Shown here: positions 28,333 through 38,943 of the stretch, in pieces
Layout of the letters: each line of letters starts with the position of its first letter
Position numbering within the stretch: position 1 is the stretch's first letter
DNA from: Sphingomonas koreensis
GTDB lineage: Bacteria > Pseudomonadota > Alphaproteobacteria > Sphingomonadales > Sphingomonadaceae
Assembly (NCBI RefSeq): GCF_002797435.1
Contig: NZ_PGEN01000001.1
Location: 310,001-374,000, forward strand
Reading direction: 5' to 3'
DNA length: 64,000 bases
Notes under the pieces: generated by a model
What the model saw: only the letters and a program-made list of their open reading frames with translations
Told to the model about the DNA's origin: nothing
Databases searched by the model: none
Position numbers and translations under genes: made by a program

Positions 28333-29261
28333 GCGTCAGCGTCTTTATCGACGGCGCTGCGGGCACCACCGGCCTGGAAATCCGCGAGCGGCTGGCGACG
28401 CGTAGCGACATCTCGCTGATCGGCCTTGACGATGCTCACCGCAAGGATGCCGGCAAACGTGCCGAGGCGATCAACAGCGCCGATTTCGTGATCCTCTGCC
28501 TGCCCGACGATGCTGCGCGCGAAGCGGTGGCGCTGATCGCCAACGACACGACGCGCGTCATCGATGCGTCGACCGCGCATCGCGTCGCGGATGGCTGGAC
28601 CTACGGCTTCGCCGAGCTCGAGCCGGCCCAGGCGGCCGCGATCGCCGAGGCACGCTATGTCAGCAACCCCGGCTGCTGGCCGACCGGTTTTCTCGCACTC
28701 GTCCGCCCGCTCGTCCGCGCCGGGCTGATCCCGCCCGACTGGGTGCTCACCGCGGGCGGCGCATCGGGCTATTCGGGCGGCGGCAAGTCGATGATCGCCG
28801 AGTTCGAGGACGGCAGCGAGCCGACCGGCTTCCGCGCCTATGGCCTCGATCTCGAGCACAAGCACCTGCCCGAAATGCAAAAGCATGCCCGGATCGATCA
28901 CGCCCCGATCTTTCAGCCCGCCGTGGCGCGGTCCTATCGCGGAATGCTGATCGAGGTGCCGCTCCCGCTCCAGATGCTGCCGCGCAAGCCGGCTCCGGCG
29001 CAGATCGAACAGGTGCTGGCCGACGCCTATCGCGATTCGCCGATCGTCCGCGTCCTGCCCAGCGACGACGTCTCGCTGGTGCGGATCGAGGACGATGCCG
29101 GCACCGATCGCCTGACCATTCGCGTGTTCGGCAATGCCGAGCGCGGCCAGGCACGACTCGTCGCCACGCTCGACAATCTGGGCAAGGGCGCGGGCGGCGC
29201 CGCGGTTCAGAACCTGAACATCATGGCCGGGTTCGACCAGACCGCCGGACTGGTGCTTTAG
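28329..29261 (+). CDS. argC: N-acetyl-gamma-glutamyl-phosphate reductase
   Basis: Product of 310 residues, the shorter type 2 ArgC. NADP-binding motif FIDGAAGTTGLEI is at the N-terminus, and the catalytic cysteine lies in VSNPGCWPTGF (C116). It reduces N-acetylglutamyl-phosphate to the semialdehyde in arginine biosynthesis. It overlaps the SH3-domain gene by 4 bases, so it is translationally coupled. No other arg genes are nearby. Confidence 0.95.
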   Translation: MSVSVFIDGAAGTTGLEIRERLATRSDISLIGLDDAHRKDAGKRAEAINSADFVILCLPDDAAREAVALIANDTTRVIDASTAHRVADGWTYGFAELEPAQAAAIAEARYVSNPGCWPTGFLALVRPLVRAGLIPPDWVLTAGGASGYSGGGKSMIAEFEDGSEPTGFRAYGLDLEHKHLPEMQKHARIDHAPIFQPAVARSYRGMLIEVPLPLQMLPRKPAPAQIEQVLADAYRDSPIVRVLPSDDVSLVRIEDDAGTDRLTIRVFGNAERGQARLVATLDNLGKGAGGAAVQNLNIMAGFDQTAGLVL

Positions 29262-29360
29262 GCCGATCCGGCCTCTTACTTTAGCCCGATAAAGCGCAAG
29301 GCGCTTCGCAACCCGGAAATCCGCTGCTAGGGCGGGCGCGCCACGCGATAGGGAGGATCG

Positions 29361-30818
29361 ATGCGACAGCCATTCGGCAAACTGCTGCTGTTCGGAGCGA
29401 CAGGGGATCTGTCGCAGCGGATGCTGATACCGTCGCTCTACGGCCTTCATGCCGATGGTCTGCTTCCCCAAGATCTGACGATCACCGGCACCGCACGGTC
29501 AACGCTGTCAGATGCCGAGTTCCGCGATTTCGCTGCCAAGGCGCTCGACACGCACCTGCCCGAGGATCGCAAGGACGCCGGCGCGATCGCCGCGTTCCTC
29601 GACCGGCTGCAATATCAACAGCTCGATGCGTCGGACCTGGGCGGCTATGCCGCGCTGGCGGAGAAGCTCGGCGACATCTCGAACGGGCTCGCCATCTTCC
29701 TGTCGACGGCACCCAAATTCTTCGAACCGACGATCAAGGGCCTCGCGTCGGCGGGGCTCGCCGGAAGCAACGTCCGGATCGGCCTCGAAAAGCCGCTCGG
29801 CACCGATCTGCCCACCAGCCGCGAGATCAACGACGCCGTGGCGTCGGTCTTTCCCGAAGAGCGCACCTTCCGCATCGACCATTATCTCGGCAAGGAAACG
29901 GTCCAGAACATCCTCGCGCTGCGCTTCGGCAACTCGCTGTTCGAGCCGATCTGGAATGCCGCAGGCATCGACCATGTCCAGATCACCGTCTCCGAGACGG
30001 TCGGCCTGGAGGGGCGCGCGGGCTATTATGACGATGTCGGCGCGCTGCGCGATATGGTCCAGAACCATATCCTGCAACTGCTCGCGCTGATCGCGATGGA
30101 GCCCCCTGCCCGCTTCGACGGCACGTCGATCCGCGACGAGAAGGTCAAGGTCCTCCGTTCGCTCCGCCCGATCGCGGGCCGCGAGGCCGGCGACCTCACC
30201 GTTACAGGCCAGTACACGGGCGGTGCATCCACCGGAAAGATCGTCGCCGGCTATGCCGAGGAGCTCGGCAAGGATTCGCGCGCGGAAACCTTCGTCGCGA
30301 TCAAGGCGCATGTCGACAATTGGCGCTGGCAGGGCGTGCCCTTCTACCTGCGCACCGGCAAGCGGATGACCGAGCGGCGCTCGGAAATCGTCGTACAGTT
30401 CAAGCCCGTGCCCCACTCGATCTTCGCCGAGCGCGGCGGGGTGCTCCAGTCCAACACGCTGATCATCCGCATCCAGCCGGAGGAATATGTCCGCCTGCTG
30501 GTGATGGCCAAGGAACCCGGCCTCGACCGCGAGGGCGTCCGCCTGCGCGAAGTGCCGCTCAACCTCAGCCTCGAGCATGAATTTGCCGGCACCCGCCGCC
30601 GCATCGCGTACGAACGGCTGCTGCTGGACTTGCTCGAGGGCGACCCTACCTTGTTCGTGCGCCGCGACGAGGTGGAGGCCCAATGGACCTGGATCGACGC
30701 GATCCGCGCCGGCTGGGAGACCGCCGACGTCAAGCCCAAGCCCTATGCTGCGGGCACCTGGGGTCCCTCCGCAGCTATCGCGCTGACCGAGCGCGACGGC
30801 GTGACATGGAACGAATGA
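29361..30818 (+). CDS. zwf: Glucose-6-phosphate 1-dehydrogenase
   Basis: Product of 485 residues. The NADP-binding motif is LLLFGATGDLSQR at the N-terminus and the substrate-binding motif is RIDHYLGKE (D173-K178). It oxidises glucose-6-phosphate to 6-phosphogluconolactone, the entry to the Entner-Doudoroff pathway. GGGAGG lies just before the ATG. It is the first gene of the zwf-pgl-edd-glk-eda operon. The 99-base region upstream is the likely promoter. Confidence 0.97.
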   Translation: MRQPFGKLLLFGATGDLSQRMLIPSLYGLHADGLLPQDLTITGTARSTLSDAEFRDFAAKALDTHLPEDRKDAGAIAAFLDRLQYQQLDASDLGGYAALAEKLGDISNGLAIFLSTAPKFFEPTIKGLASAGLAGSNVRIGLEKPLGTDLPTSREINDAVASVFPEERTFRIDHYLGKETVQNILALRFGNSLFEPIWNAAGIDHVQITVSETVGLEGRAGYYDDVGALRDMVQNHILQLLALIAMEPPARFDGTSIRDEKVKVLRSLRPIAGREAGDLTVTGQYTGGASTGKIVAGYAEELGKDSRAETFVAIKAHVDNWRWQGVPFYLRTGKRMTERRSEIVVQFKPVPHSIFAERGGVLQSNTLIIRIQPEEYVRLLVMAKEPGLDREGVRLREVPLNLSLEHEFAGTRRRIAYERLLLDLLEGDPTLFVRRDEVEAQWTWIDAIRAGWETADVKPKPYAAGTWGPSAAIALTERDGVTWNE

Positions 30819-30860
30819 CATCTCGTTCGAGAATTGAAGTTTCCCACTGGAGTTGTTGAA

Positions 30861-31568
30861 ATGGCCGAAGAAATCGAATGGTGGGAGTATGAGGAAGCCG
30901 AGGAGTGGGTCGACGCCCTTGCCGGCGACATCGGCTTCATCATCGAGAGCGCGATCGATGCGCGCGGCGGGGCGGTGATCGCGCTGGCGGGGGGCAAGAC
31001 CCCTGCCCCGGTCTATGAGAAGCTCGCCGCCGCCAAGATCGACTGGAAGCGCGTCACGATCGTGCCCACCGACGACCGTATCGTCCCGCTCGGCGACGCG
31101 CTCTCGAACGTCACCGGCCTCGGCAAGACCTTCATCCCCAAGGGCGCGCGCGTCATCCCGCTCGTCAGCGAGAAGGCCGACGATTACAAGGCGGCCGGCC
31201 GCGCCGCCGACGCCCGTCTCGCCGATTTCCACTGGCCGCTCGATCTCGTCCTGCTCGGCATGGGCGCAGACGGCCACACCGCCTCGATCTTCCCCGGCCC
31301 GGATTTCGACGAAGCGCTGAACGGCCCCAAGGAGCGCCGCGCACTCGGCGTAATGCCAGATCCGCTCCCGCCCGAAGCGCCGGTGGCACGCGTGACCCTG
31401 TCGGGGGCTGCGATTGCCAATGCCAAGTCGCTGATGGTCGCCATCACCGGCGCGGAGAAGCGCAAGGTGCTCGAGACCGCGATCGCGCAGGGCGCGTCCT
31501 CGGCATATCCGATCGGCCGCGTGCTGGCCGAGACCGAGCTTCCGGTCGACGTGCACTGGCTGGAGTAA
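30861..31568 (+). CDS. pgl: 6-phosphogluconolactonase
   Basis: Product of 235 residues of the DevB/SOL family: ALAGGKTPAPVYEKL near the N-terminus, VPTDDRIVPLGDALSN, and the catalytic region LLGMGADGHTASIFPG. It hydrolyses 6-phosphogluconolactone to 6-phosphogluconate. The ATG at 30861 is preceded by GGAG; nine more in-frame codons upstream are not needed. It begins 42 bases after zwf and ends 6 bases before edd. Confidence 0.94.
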   Translation: MAEEIEWWEYEEAEEWVDALAGDIGFIIESAIDARGGAVIALAGGKTPAPVYEKLAAAKIDWKRVTIVPTDDRIVPLGDALSNVTGLGKTFIPKGARVIPLVSEKADDYKAAGRAADARLADFHWPLDLVLLGMGADGHTASIFPGPDFDEALNGPKERRALGVMPDPLPPEAPVARVTLSGAAIANAKSLMVAITGAEKRKVLETAIAQGASSAYPIGRVLAETELPVDVHWLE

Positions 31569-31574
31569 CCCACC

Positions 31575-33401
<1,827 letters not shown>

Positions 33402-33428
33402 TGCGCCTAGGCGCCACAACACCAAACA

Positions 33429-33524
33429 CCGTCATCCCCGCGAAGGCGGGGATCCATTCTGGCTGCCTTTGCGAAGGCACCTCGGGCTCAGGGCCCATGG
33501 ATTCCCGCCTTCGCGGGAATGACG
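33429..33524. repeat. Palindromic doublet (REP-like), copy 3, inside the Entner-Doudoroff operon
   Basis: The left arm CCGTCATCCCCGCGAAGGCG.. (33429-33455) and the right arm (33498-33524, ending CGCGGGAATGACG) are near-perfect inverted copies, each a hairpin of CCCCGC and GCGGGG type. It fills most of the 142-base gap between edd and glk. Confidence 0.75.
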
Positions 33525-33543
33525 ATCAGAGAGAGGAATAAGA

Positions 33544-34515
33544 GTGGAAGTCGTCGCGGTCGACATCGGCGGAACGCATGCGCGCTTCGCCATCGCCGAG
33601 GTCGAGGGCGGTCGCGTCGTCTCGATCGGTGAACCGGTTACGCAGAAGACCGCCGAACATGGCAGCTTCCAGCTCGCCTGGCAGGCCTCGGCCCGTGCGC
33701 TGGGGCGGGAGATGCCACGTGCAGCGGCGATCGCCATCGCTTCGCCGATCAACGACGAGCTGATCAAGCTCACCAACAATCCGTGGATCATCCGCCCGCC
33801 GCTGATCAAGGAGCGGCTCGAGGTCGACAGCTACTCGCTGATCAACGATTTCGGCGCGGTCGGCCATGCCGTGGCACAGCTGCCGTCCGAGCATTTCCTG
33901 CACATTTGCGGCCCCGACGCGCCGTTCGCCGAAAAGGGCGCGATCACCGTCTGCGGCCCCGGCACGGGCCTTGGCGTCGCCCAGGTCTTCCGCACCGGCC
34001 CCTTGAGCTACCACGTCATCTCGACCGAGGGCGGCCATATGGACTTTGCGCCGCTCGACGGGATCGAGGATTCGATCGTCAAGCGGCTGCGCTCGACCTA
34101 CACCCGCGTCTCGGCCGAGCGCATCGTCGCCGGCCCCGGCATCGTGCCGATCTACGAAACCCTTGCCGAGATCGAGGGCAAGCGGACGCACCGCCTCAAC
34201 GACAAGGAGATCTGGACCCTCGCCTTTGAAGGGAAGGACAGCCTTGCCATGGCCGCACTCGATCGTTTCTGCCTCAGCCTCGGCGCAGTCGCGGGTGATC
34301 TCGCCCTCGCCCATGGCCCCACCGGCGTGGTCATCGCCGGCGGCCTCGGGCTCAAACTCAAGGACCATCTGGTCAATTCGGGATTCGGCCAGCGCTTCAT
34401 CGCCAAGGGGCGGTTCCAGGCGCTGATGTCGTCGATCCCGGTCAAGCTCATCACTCACCCCCAGCCCGGCCTCTACGGCGCCGCGGCCGCCTACGCCCAG
34501 GAGCATACCCAGTGA
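33544..34515 (+). CDS. glk: Glucokinase
   Basis: Product of 323 residues of the bacterial Glk family. The N-terminal ATP-phosphate motif is VAVDIGGTHARFAIAEV, followed by the substrate region SLINDFGAVGHAV, CGPGTGLGVAQV and STEGGHMDFAPL. It phosphorylates glucose to glucose-6-phosphate and so feeds Zwf. The start is GTG preceded by GAGAGGAA. Its stop overlaps the eda start in GTGA. Confidence 0.96.
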   Translation: MEVVAVDIGGTHARFAIAEVEGGRVVSIGEPVTQKTAEHGSFQLAWQASARALGREMPRAAAIAIASPINDELIKLTNNPWIIRPPLIKERLEVDSYSLINDFGAVGHAVAQLPSEHFLHICGPDAPFAEKGAITVCGPGTGLGVAQVFRTGPLSYHVISTEGGHMDFAPLDGIEDSIVKRLRSTYTRVSAERIVAGPGIVPIYETLAEIEGKRTHRLNDKEIWTLAFEGKDSLAMAALDRFCLSLGAVAGDLALAHGPTGVVIAGGLGLKLKDHLVNSGFGQRFIAKGRFQALMSSIPVKLITHPQPGLYGAAAAYAQEHTQ

Positions 34516-35120
34516 CCATCGAAACCATCATGCGCACCAGCGCGGTCATCCCGGTTCTGGTGATCGAGGACGCTGCCACCGCCCGTCCCCTGGCCGAGGC
34601 GCTGGTCGCGGGCGGCCTCAAGGTGCTCGAAGTGACGATGCGCACCGCCGCCGCGCTCGATGCGATCCGCGAGATGAAGCAGGTTCCGGGCGCGATCGTC
34701 GGCGCGGGCACCGTCGTCAACACCGATCAGTTCGCTCAGGTGATGGACGCGGGCGCCGAATTCATCGTCTCGCCGGGCCTGACGGAGCGGCTGGGACAGG
34801 TGATCGTCCAGAGCGGCGTCCCCTTCCTCCCCGGAGTCGCCAATGCCGGCGACATCATGCGCGGCTACGACCTTGGCCTGCGCCACTTCAAATTCTTCCC
34901 GGCGGAAACCTCGGGCGGGCTCAAGGCGCTGAAGGCGCTCGCCGGACCGTTCTACGAGGCGAAGTTCTGCCCCACCGGCGGCATCAGCCCGGCGACCGCG
35001 CCGGACTGGCTCGGCTTCGATCCGGTGCTGTGCGTCGGCGGCAGCTGGGTGACGCCGAAGGGGGCGAGCTATGCGGAAGTCGAGGCGCTCGCGCGCGACG
35101 CGGCCGGCCTCGCACGCTGA
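34512..35120 (+). CDS. eda: 2-keto-3-deoxy-6-phosphogluconate aldolase
   Basis: Product of 202 residues. Catalytic Glu lies in VLEVTMRT (E40), the phosphate-binding part in GAGTVVN, and the Schiff-base lysine in HFKFFPAE (K127). It cleaves KDPG to pyruvate and glyceraldehyde-3-phosphate, the last step of the pathway. The start is GTG overlapping the glk stop by 4 bases, so translation is coupled. The gene ends 20 bases before an Imm5-like gene. Confidence 0.96.
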   Translation: MTIETIMRTSAVIPVLVIEDAATARPLAEALVAGGLKVLEVTMRTAAALDAIREMKQVPGAIVGAGTVVNTDQFAQVMDAGAEFIVSPGLTERLGQVIVQSGVPFLPGVANAGDIMRGYDLGLRHFKFFPAETSGGLKALKALAGPFYEAKFCPTGGISPATAPDWLGFDPVLCVGGSWVTPKGASYAEVEALARDAAGLAR

Positions 35121-35140
35121 ACCCTGACCGGGAGCGGGCA

Positions 35141-35665
35141 ATGACCGGCACGCTCCCGTTGACCCCCGACGATCTGCGGCACCTCACCCGCTGGGCGGAA
35201 GCCTGTGCGGCGCGCGCCTTGCCGCTGTTCGAGGCACATTGCCCGGACGACCCGCGCCCGCGCGAAGCTCTTGTGGCGGCATCGGCGTTCGCAGACGGCG
35301 CCGAACGCTCCGGAGCATTGCGCAAGGCCGCCTGGGCTGCTCAGGCGGCCGCGCGCGACGCCACCGATCCTGCCGCGACCGCCGCTGCGCGTGCCGCAGC
35401 CGCGGCGGCCGGTACTGCCTATTTGCACCCGATCGTGTCCGCACATCAGCTCAACCACATCCTCGCGCCCGCCGGCTATGCCGCGCATGCCCTCGCTTTG
35501 AGCTCCGAAGCCCTCGCGCGCATCGGCGACATGGAGATCGACAGCGCCATCGCCGGCGCACCGTCCGCCGTGCGCCGCCTGATCGCCCAGCTCCCTCCCC
35601 GCGCTCCCAGCCGCACGGTGCTCGGCCGGCTATTCCACCGCCTCGACACCGGCCTGCGCCGCTAA
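35141..35665 (+). CDS. Imm5-like putative immunity-family protein
   Basis: Product of 174 residues, helical and Ala-rich. The family pattern seen is LTRWAEACAARALPLFEAHCPDDPRPREAL (shown only in part here as WAEACAARALPLFE and DPRPREAL), then an Ala-rich block and HPIVSAHQLNHILAPA-type helix. Proteins of this pattern are labelled putative immunity protein by domain analogy, with no proven function. No toxin gene is nearby. It starts 20 bases after eda with GGGAGCGGG upstream, so it is probably carried on the Entner-Doudoroff transcript. Confidence 0.7.
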   Translation: MTGTLPLTPDDLRHLTRWAEACAARALPLFEAHCPDDPRPREALVAASAFADGAERSGALRKAAWAAQAAARDATDPAATAAARAAAAAAGTAYLHPIVSAHQLNHILAPAGYAAHALALSSEALARIGDMEIDSAIAGAPSAVRRLIAQLPPRAPSRTVLGRLFHRLDTGLRR

Positions 35666-35702
35666 CCCTCAACCGTCACCCCGGTCAGAGTACCGAGACA
35701 GC

Positions 35703-36770
35703 CTAGTTCCCAGTCAACCCCAGCGCCGCCAGCCAGCTCGACAGCACCGCGATATACTCCGCCGAATCCGCCGTCTCGGTGCCGTCATGCCTGGGATCGA
35801 GCGTGACGCTCTGGTCGGCCGCCATGTGCATCGAGTGGTCGGCGCCGGCGACGACATGGACCTTCATCTTCGGCATCCGCGGCGCGATTTCCTTGAGCCG
35901 CTCGACCGAGGTCGCCACGGGCACCACCGCGTCATGGGCACCGAACAGGACCAGCATCGGCACCTTCACCCCGGTCAGGTTGCGCAGCGGATCATTCTCG
36001 ATCTCCTTGCGCCATCCCGAAACCGCACGGTCGCGGATCGTCTCGCCCATATAGGTATATTTGAACCACGGCCGGGTCCTGGCGACGTCGATCAGCGCCT
36101 GCGCCGCCTCGCGCGTCCCGGTGCCGCGCATATAGGCGTCGACCGCTTTCCGCGTTGCCGTCATCTCGTCGATCTCGGCCTGCGAATGCCCGTTCGCCCG
36201 CAGATGATTGGTCGACGAAAACAGCATCTGGACGTCGGCGGTGACGACCGGCGCCGACACGGCGATGACGAATGCGATCTCCGGGCTGCGAGAGGCCGCG
36301 AGCGGCGAGATCCATCCGCCCTGGCTCAGGCCCCAGCTGCCGATGCGCCGCGGATCGATGCGGGGATCGGTCTTCAGGCTCCGCACCGCCGCGATCGCGT
36401 CGTCGGCAAGGATGGTATAGTCGCCCCCGGCGGTCCTGGTCCCCGACCGCCCCGAACCGCGCCGGTCATAGGTGAACACCGCGATGCCCATCGCCGGGAG
36501 CATCACCTTGAGATGCGCGTAGAGCGACGCATCCCCCAGCGGCGAGGAGGCGCTGTGCGTCACCACCACCGCCGCCACCGGCTTGCGGCTACGCGGCAAA
36601 TAGAGCGTGCCGCCCAGCTCGACGCCGCCGCTGGTGAACTTGCGTGCCTCGGTGATGGTCTCCACGGTCGCAGGCGCGCTCCATGGCGGGCTGGCGGGCT
36701 TCTCCTGTGCCATGGCGGGCTGGGCGAGGCCGAAGGGCAGCGCGAGCGCGCAAAGGGCAGTGAAGCGCAT
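35703..36770 (-). CDS. Secreted alpha/beta hydrolase
   Basis: Product of 355 residues with a signal peptide (MRFTALCALALPFGLAQPAMA). The hydrolase has an oxyanion part (VVVTHSASSPLGD), FTYDRRGSGRSG, nucleophile elbow GSWGLSQGGW, an Asp in LFGAHDAVVPV and a His in GADHSMH. It is a serine esterase or peptidase of the S9/DUF-type hydrolases, probably periplasmic; the substrate is unknown. The start is the ATG of the signal peptide; a 19-codon extension upstream is not signal-like. Confidence 0.85.
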   Translation of the reverse strand: MRFTALCALALPFGLAQPAMAQEKPASPPWSAPATVETITEARKFTSGGVELGGTLYLPRSRKPVAAVVVTHSASSPLGDASLYAHLKVMLPAMGIAVFTYDRRGSGRSGTRTAGGDYTILADDAIAAVRSLKTDPRIDPRRIGSWGLSQGGWISPLAASRSPEIAFVIAVSAPVVTADVQMLFSSTNHLRANGHSQAEIDEMTATRKAVDAYMRGTGTREAAQALIDVARTRPWFKYTYMGETIRDRAVSGWRKEIENDPLRNLTGVKVPMLVLFGAHDAVVPVATSVERLKEIAPRMPKMKVHVVAGADHSMHMAADQSVTLDPRHDGTETADSAEYIAVLSSWLAALGLTGN

Positions 36771-36847
36771 CGATGGTCTTTCCGCAGGAGGAAAAGGCTG
36801 GGTCGCCGAGTCGGAAGGTGCAGTCAACGGCGTCTCGACGAACGACT

Positions 36848-37258
36848 TCAGATCGATGCGCCGTCATAGCCGCGCTGCGCCTCGGCGACGTCGGGCATAT
36901 GCGTCTCGGCCCAGTCGATCATCGACTGCAGCGACCCGATCAGTCCCTGTCCGAGCGGCGTGATCGCATAGGTGACGGTCACCGGCACCGTCGCCACCAC
37001 CGTCCGGCTGACCAGCCCGTCGCGCTCCAGCGAGCGCAATGTCTGGCTCAGCATCTTCTGCGAAACGCCCTCGATCCGCCGTTTCAATGCGTTGAAGCGC
37101 ATGTCTTCCTGCCCGAGCAGCAACAGGATCAGCACGCTCCATTTGTCCGCAATGCGATCGAGCAGTTTCCGCGTCGGACAGTTGGCTGCATAGACGTCGC
37201 CGCGCTGCACGGGGGTTCCCTCAGGGTGACTATCGTTCTTCAAAGTGCCTTCTTGCAT
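36848..37258 (-). CDS. HxlR-type winged-helix regulator
   Basis: Product of 136 residues. The HxlR fold spans residues 25-115 (CPTRKLLDRIADKWSVLILLLL, MRFNALKRRIEGVSQKML and TLRSLERDGLVSR). C27 occupies the position used as redox or electrophile sensor in HypR/QorR-like members. It is divergent from an NAD(P)-binding oxidoreductase-like gene 55 bases away, a typical pairing, so it probably represses that gene and itself. The frame is open upstream but reaches into the neighbouring gene; the ATG at 37258 is preferred. Confidence 0.88.
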   Translation of the reverse strand: MQEGTLKNDSHPEGTPVQRGDVYAANCPTRKLLDRIADKWSVLILLLLGQEDMRFNALKRRIEGVSQKMLSQTLRSLERDGLVSRTVVATVPVTVTYAITPLGQGLIGSLQSMIDWAETHMPDVAEAQRGYDGASI

Positions 37259-37313
37259 GATTGGTACCCATACCCGACTTGGTATCTCTTGGAAACCAAC
37301 GAGGACATCGGAC
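37259..37313. promoter_or_regulatory. Divergent promoter/operator region of the HxlR-type pair
   Basis: The 55 bases between the two start codons contain TTGGTACC (37261-37268) and TTGGTATC (37279-37286), direct repeats 18 bases apart that include the palindrome GGTACC. They are good candidates for HxlR-type binding sites. Promoter boxes cannot be placed firmly. Confidence 0.4.
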
Positions 37314-37922
37314 ATGAAGGTTGCAGTGCTGGGCGCGAGCGGACGCGCGGGATCGGAAATCACCAGGGAACTGTCGGCGCGGGGCCATCAGGTGCTGGCC
37401 ATCGCCCGCAAGCCCGATGCGATCCCCCGGCTGCCCGGCGTCATCGCCAAGGCCGGTGACGCCGCCGATCCCGCCGCGCTGGCCGATCTGATCCGCCCCG
37501 CCGACGCGGTGATCAGCGCGCTGCACTTCGACGTGTCCGCCGAAACCCTGCTGTCCGCGCTCAGACAGGCCGGCGTCCCGCGCCTGCTCGTCACTGGCGG
37601 CGCTGCCAGCCTGGAGACCGCCCCCGGCGTGCGCGTGATCGACGCGCCCGACTTTCCCGAGGAATGGAAGGGTGCGGCGCTCGGCGGCATCGCCTTCCTC
37701 GACGCACTGCGCGCGGAAACGGAGATCGACTGGACCTATTTCTCCCCGGCAGCGCTGCTGTTCGAAGCCCCCCGCCTCGGCACCTACCGCACCGGCACCG
37801 ACCAGCTCCTCACCGACCGCGACGGTGAAAGCAAAATCAGCTTCCCCGACTATGCCATCGCGATGATCGACGAACTGGAGCAACACCGCCACAGCCGGGC
37901 GCGCTTCACCGCTGCCTATTGA
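37314..37922 (+). CDS. NAD(P)-binding oxidoreductase, atypical SDR (YwnB-like)
   Basis: Product of 202 residues starting MKVAVLGASGRAGSEITREL, a Rossmann GxxGxxG (GASGRAG) motif of the atypical SDR a5 group. VTGGAASLE follows in the middle and TYFSPAALLFE in the last third. Such proteins bind NADP and are often induced by quinones or oxidants. The ATG at 37314 begins the domain exactly; upstream ATGs lie in the regulator's promoter. It is divergent from the HxlR-type regulator. Confidence 0.88.
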   Translation: MKVAVLGASGRAGSEITRELSARGHQVLAIARKPDAIPRLPGVIAKAGDAADPAALADLIRPADAVISALHFDVSAETLLSALRQAGVPRLLVTGGAASLETAPGVRVIDAPDFPEEWKGAALGGIAFLDALRAETEIDWTYFSPAALLFEAPRLGTYRTGTDQLLTDRDGESKISFPDYAIAMIDELEQHRHSRARFTAAY

Positions 37923-37949
37923 TCGGATGAGGGCGCGTCGCAGCGCGCC

Positions 37950-38927
37950 CTACATCTCACCCCGCGCACGGCGCAGCGCATACCATTTCTGGACGTTGGC
38001 GTTGTGCTGCTCCAGCGTGTCGGCGAAGATATGCCCCCCCGTACCGTCGGCGACGAAGTAGAGCGCGTTGGTCTCCGCCGGATCGAGCACTGCGTCTATG
38101 CTCGCACGGCCCGGATTGGCGATCGGCCCGATCGGCAGCCCGGCGCTGGCATAGGTGTTGTAGCCGTTCTTGTCCTGCAGTTCCGAACGCAGGATGCGGC
38201 GGCCCAGCGGCTTGCCCTTGGTGACGGGGTAGATCACCGTCGGATCGGCCTGCAGGGGCATGCCGCGCTTCAGACGGTTGGAATAGACCCCCGCCACCAT
38301 TCGCCGCTCTTCGGCCTTGCCCGTTTCCTTCTCGACGATCGAGGCGAGGATCAGTGCCTGTTCCGGGGTGCTGACCGCGATCCCCGGCTTCCGTTTGGCC
38401 CAGGCCTGCGCCAGATATTTCTTCATCGCCGCCTGCATCCGGTCGAGCACCGCCTGCCGGCTTTCGCCGCGATTGTAGGAATAGCTGTCGGGCAGGATGC
38501 TGCCCTCTTCGGGCACCGCAGTCTTGCCGCCCAGTTGCGGCGCCGCCGCCAGCCGTTCGTGGACGAGAATCGAGGGCATCCCCTCAGGAATCATCACGAA
38601 CCGCTGGAGCGTCCGCCCGCCTTGCAGCATCTTGAGGATATCGGCCTGGCTGATCCCGGCGGGCACGCGATACTCGCCCGCCTGGACCGGCGCATCATCG
38701 CCGAAGATTCGCGCCATCCACAGGAACGTGTCGGCGCTCTCGATCGCGCCGGCCTTCTCCATCGCCTCGGCCGCGGAACGCATCGTCGCGCCCGCCGGCA
38801 CCTCGACCGTCACATTGGCCTTGCCCGGCCCCGCCCCGCCCCATTGGTTCGCCGCCCAGAAGGCTGCGGCGCCAATGACGAGAACGGCGATGACGCCCAA
38901 ACACCCAAGCTTGCGCAACATCGCCAT
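37950..38927 (-). CDS. mltG: Endolytic peptidoglycan transglycosylase MltG
   Basis: Product of 325 residues: one N-terminal membrane helix (LGCLGVIAVLVIGAAAFWA), a LysM-like subdomain (IPEGMPSILVHERLA) and the YceG catalytic domain with ASIVEKETG (catalytic Glu E199) and NRLKRGMPLQADPTVIY. It cuts nascent glycan strands at the inner membrane and so sets their length. It follows fabF by 16 bases, a conserved alphaproteobacterial order. Confidence 0.95.
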   Translation of the reverse strand: MAMLRKLGCLGVIAVLVIGAAAFWAANQWGGAGPGKANVTVEVPAGATMRSAAEAMEKAGAIESADTFLWMARIFGDDAPVQAGEYRVPAGISQADILKMLQGGRTLQRFVMIPEGMPSILVHERLAAAPQLGGKTAVPEEGSILPDSYSYNRGESRQAVLDRMQAAMKKYLAQAWAKRKPGIAVSTPEQALILASIVEKETGKAEERRMVAGVYSNRLKRGMPLQADPTVIYPVTKGKPLGRRILRSELQDKNGYNTYASAGLPIGPIANPGRASIDAVLDPAETNALYFVADGTGGHIFADTLEQHNANVQKWYALRRARGEM

Positions 38928-38943
38928 GCTTCTCCCGTGGAGA

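Noticed and set aside
37931..37950. Terminator between the NAD(P)-binding protein gene and mltG
   Set aside because: GGGCGCG and CGCGCCC pair, but neither strand has a T-run and the right arm touches the mltG stop; evidence too weak.
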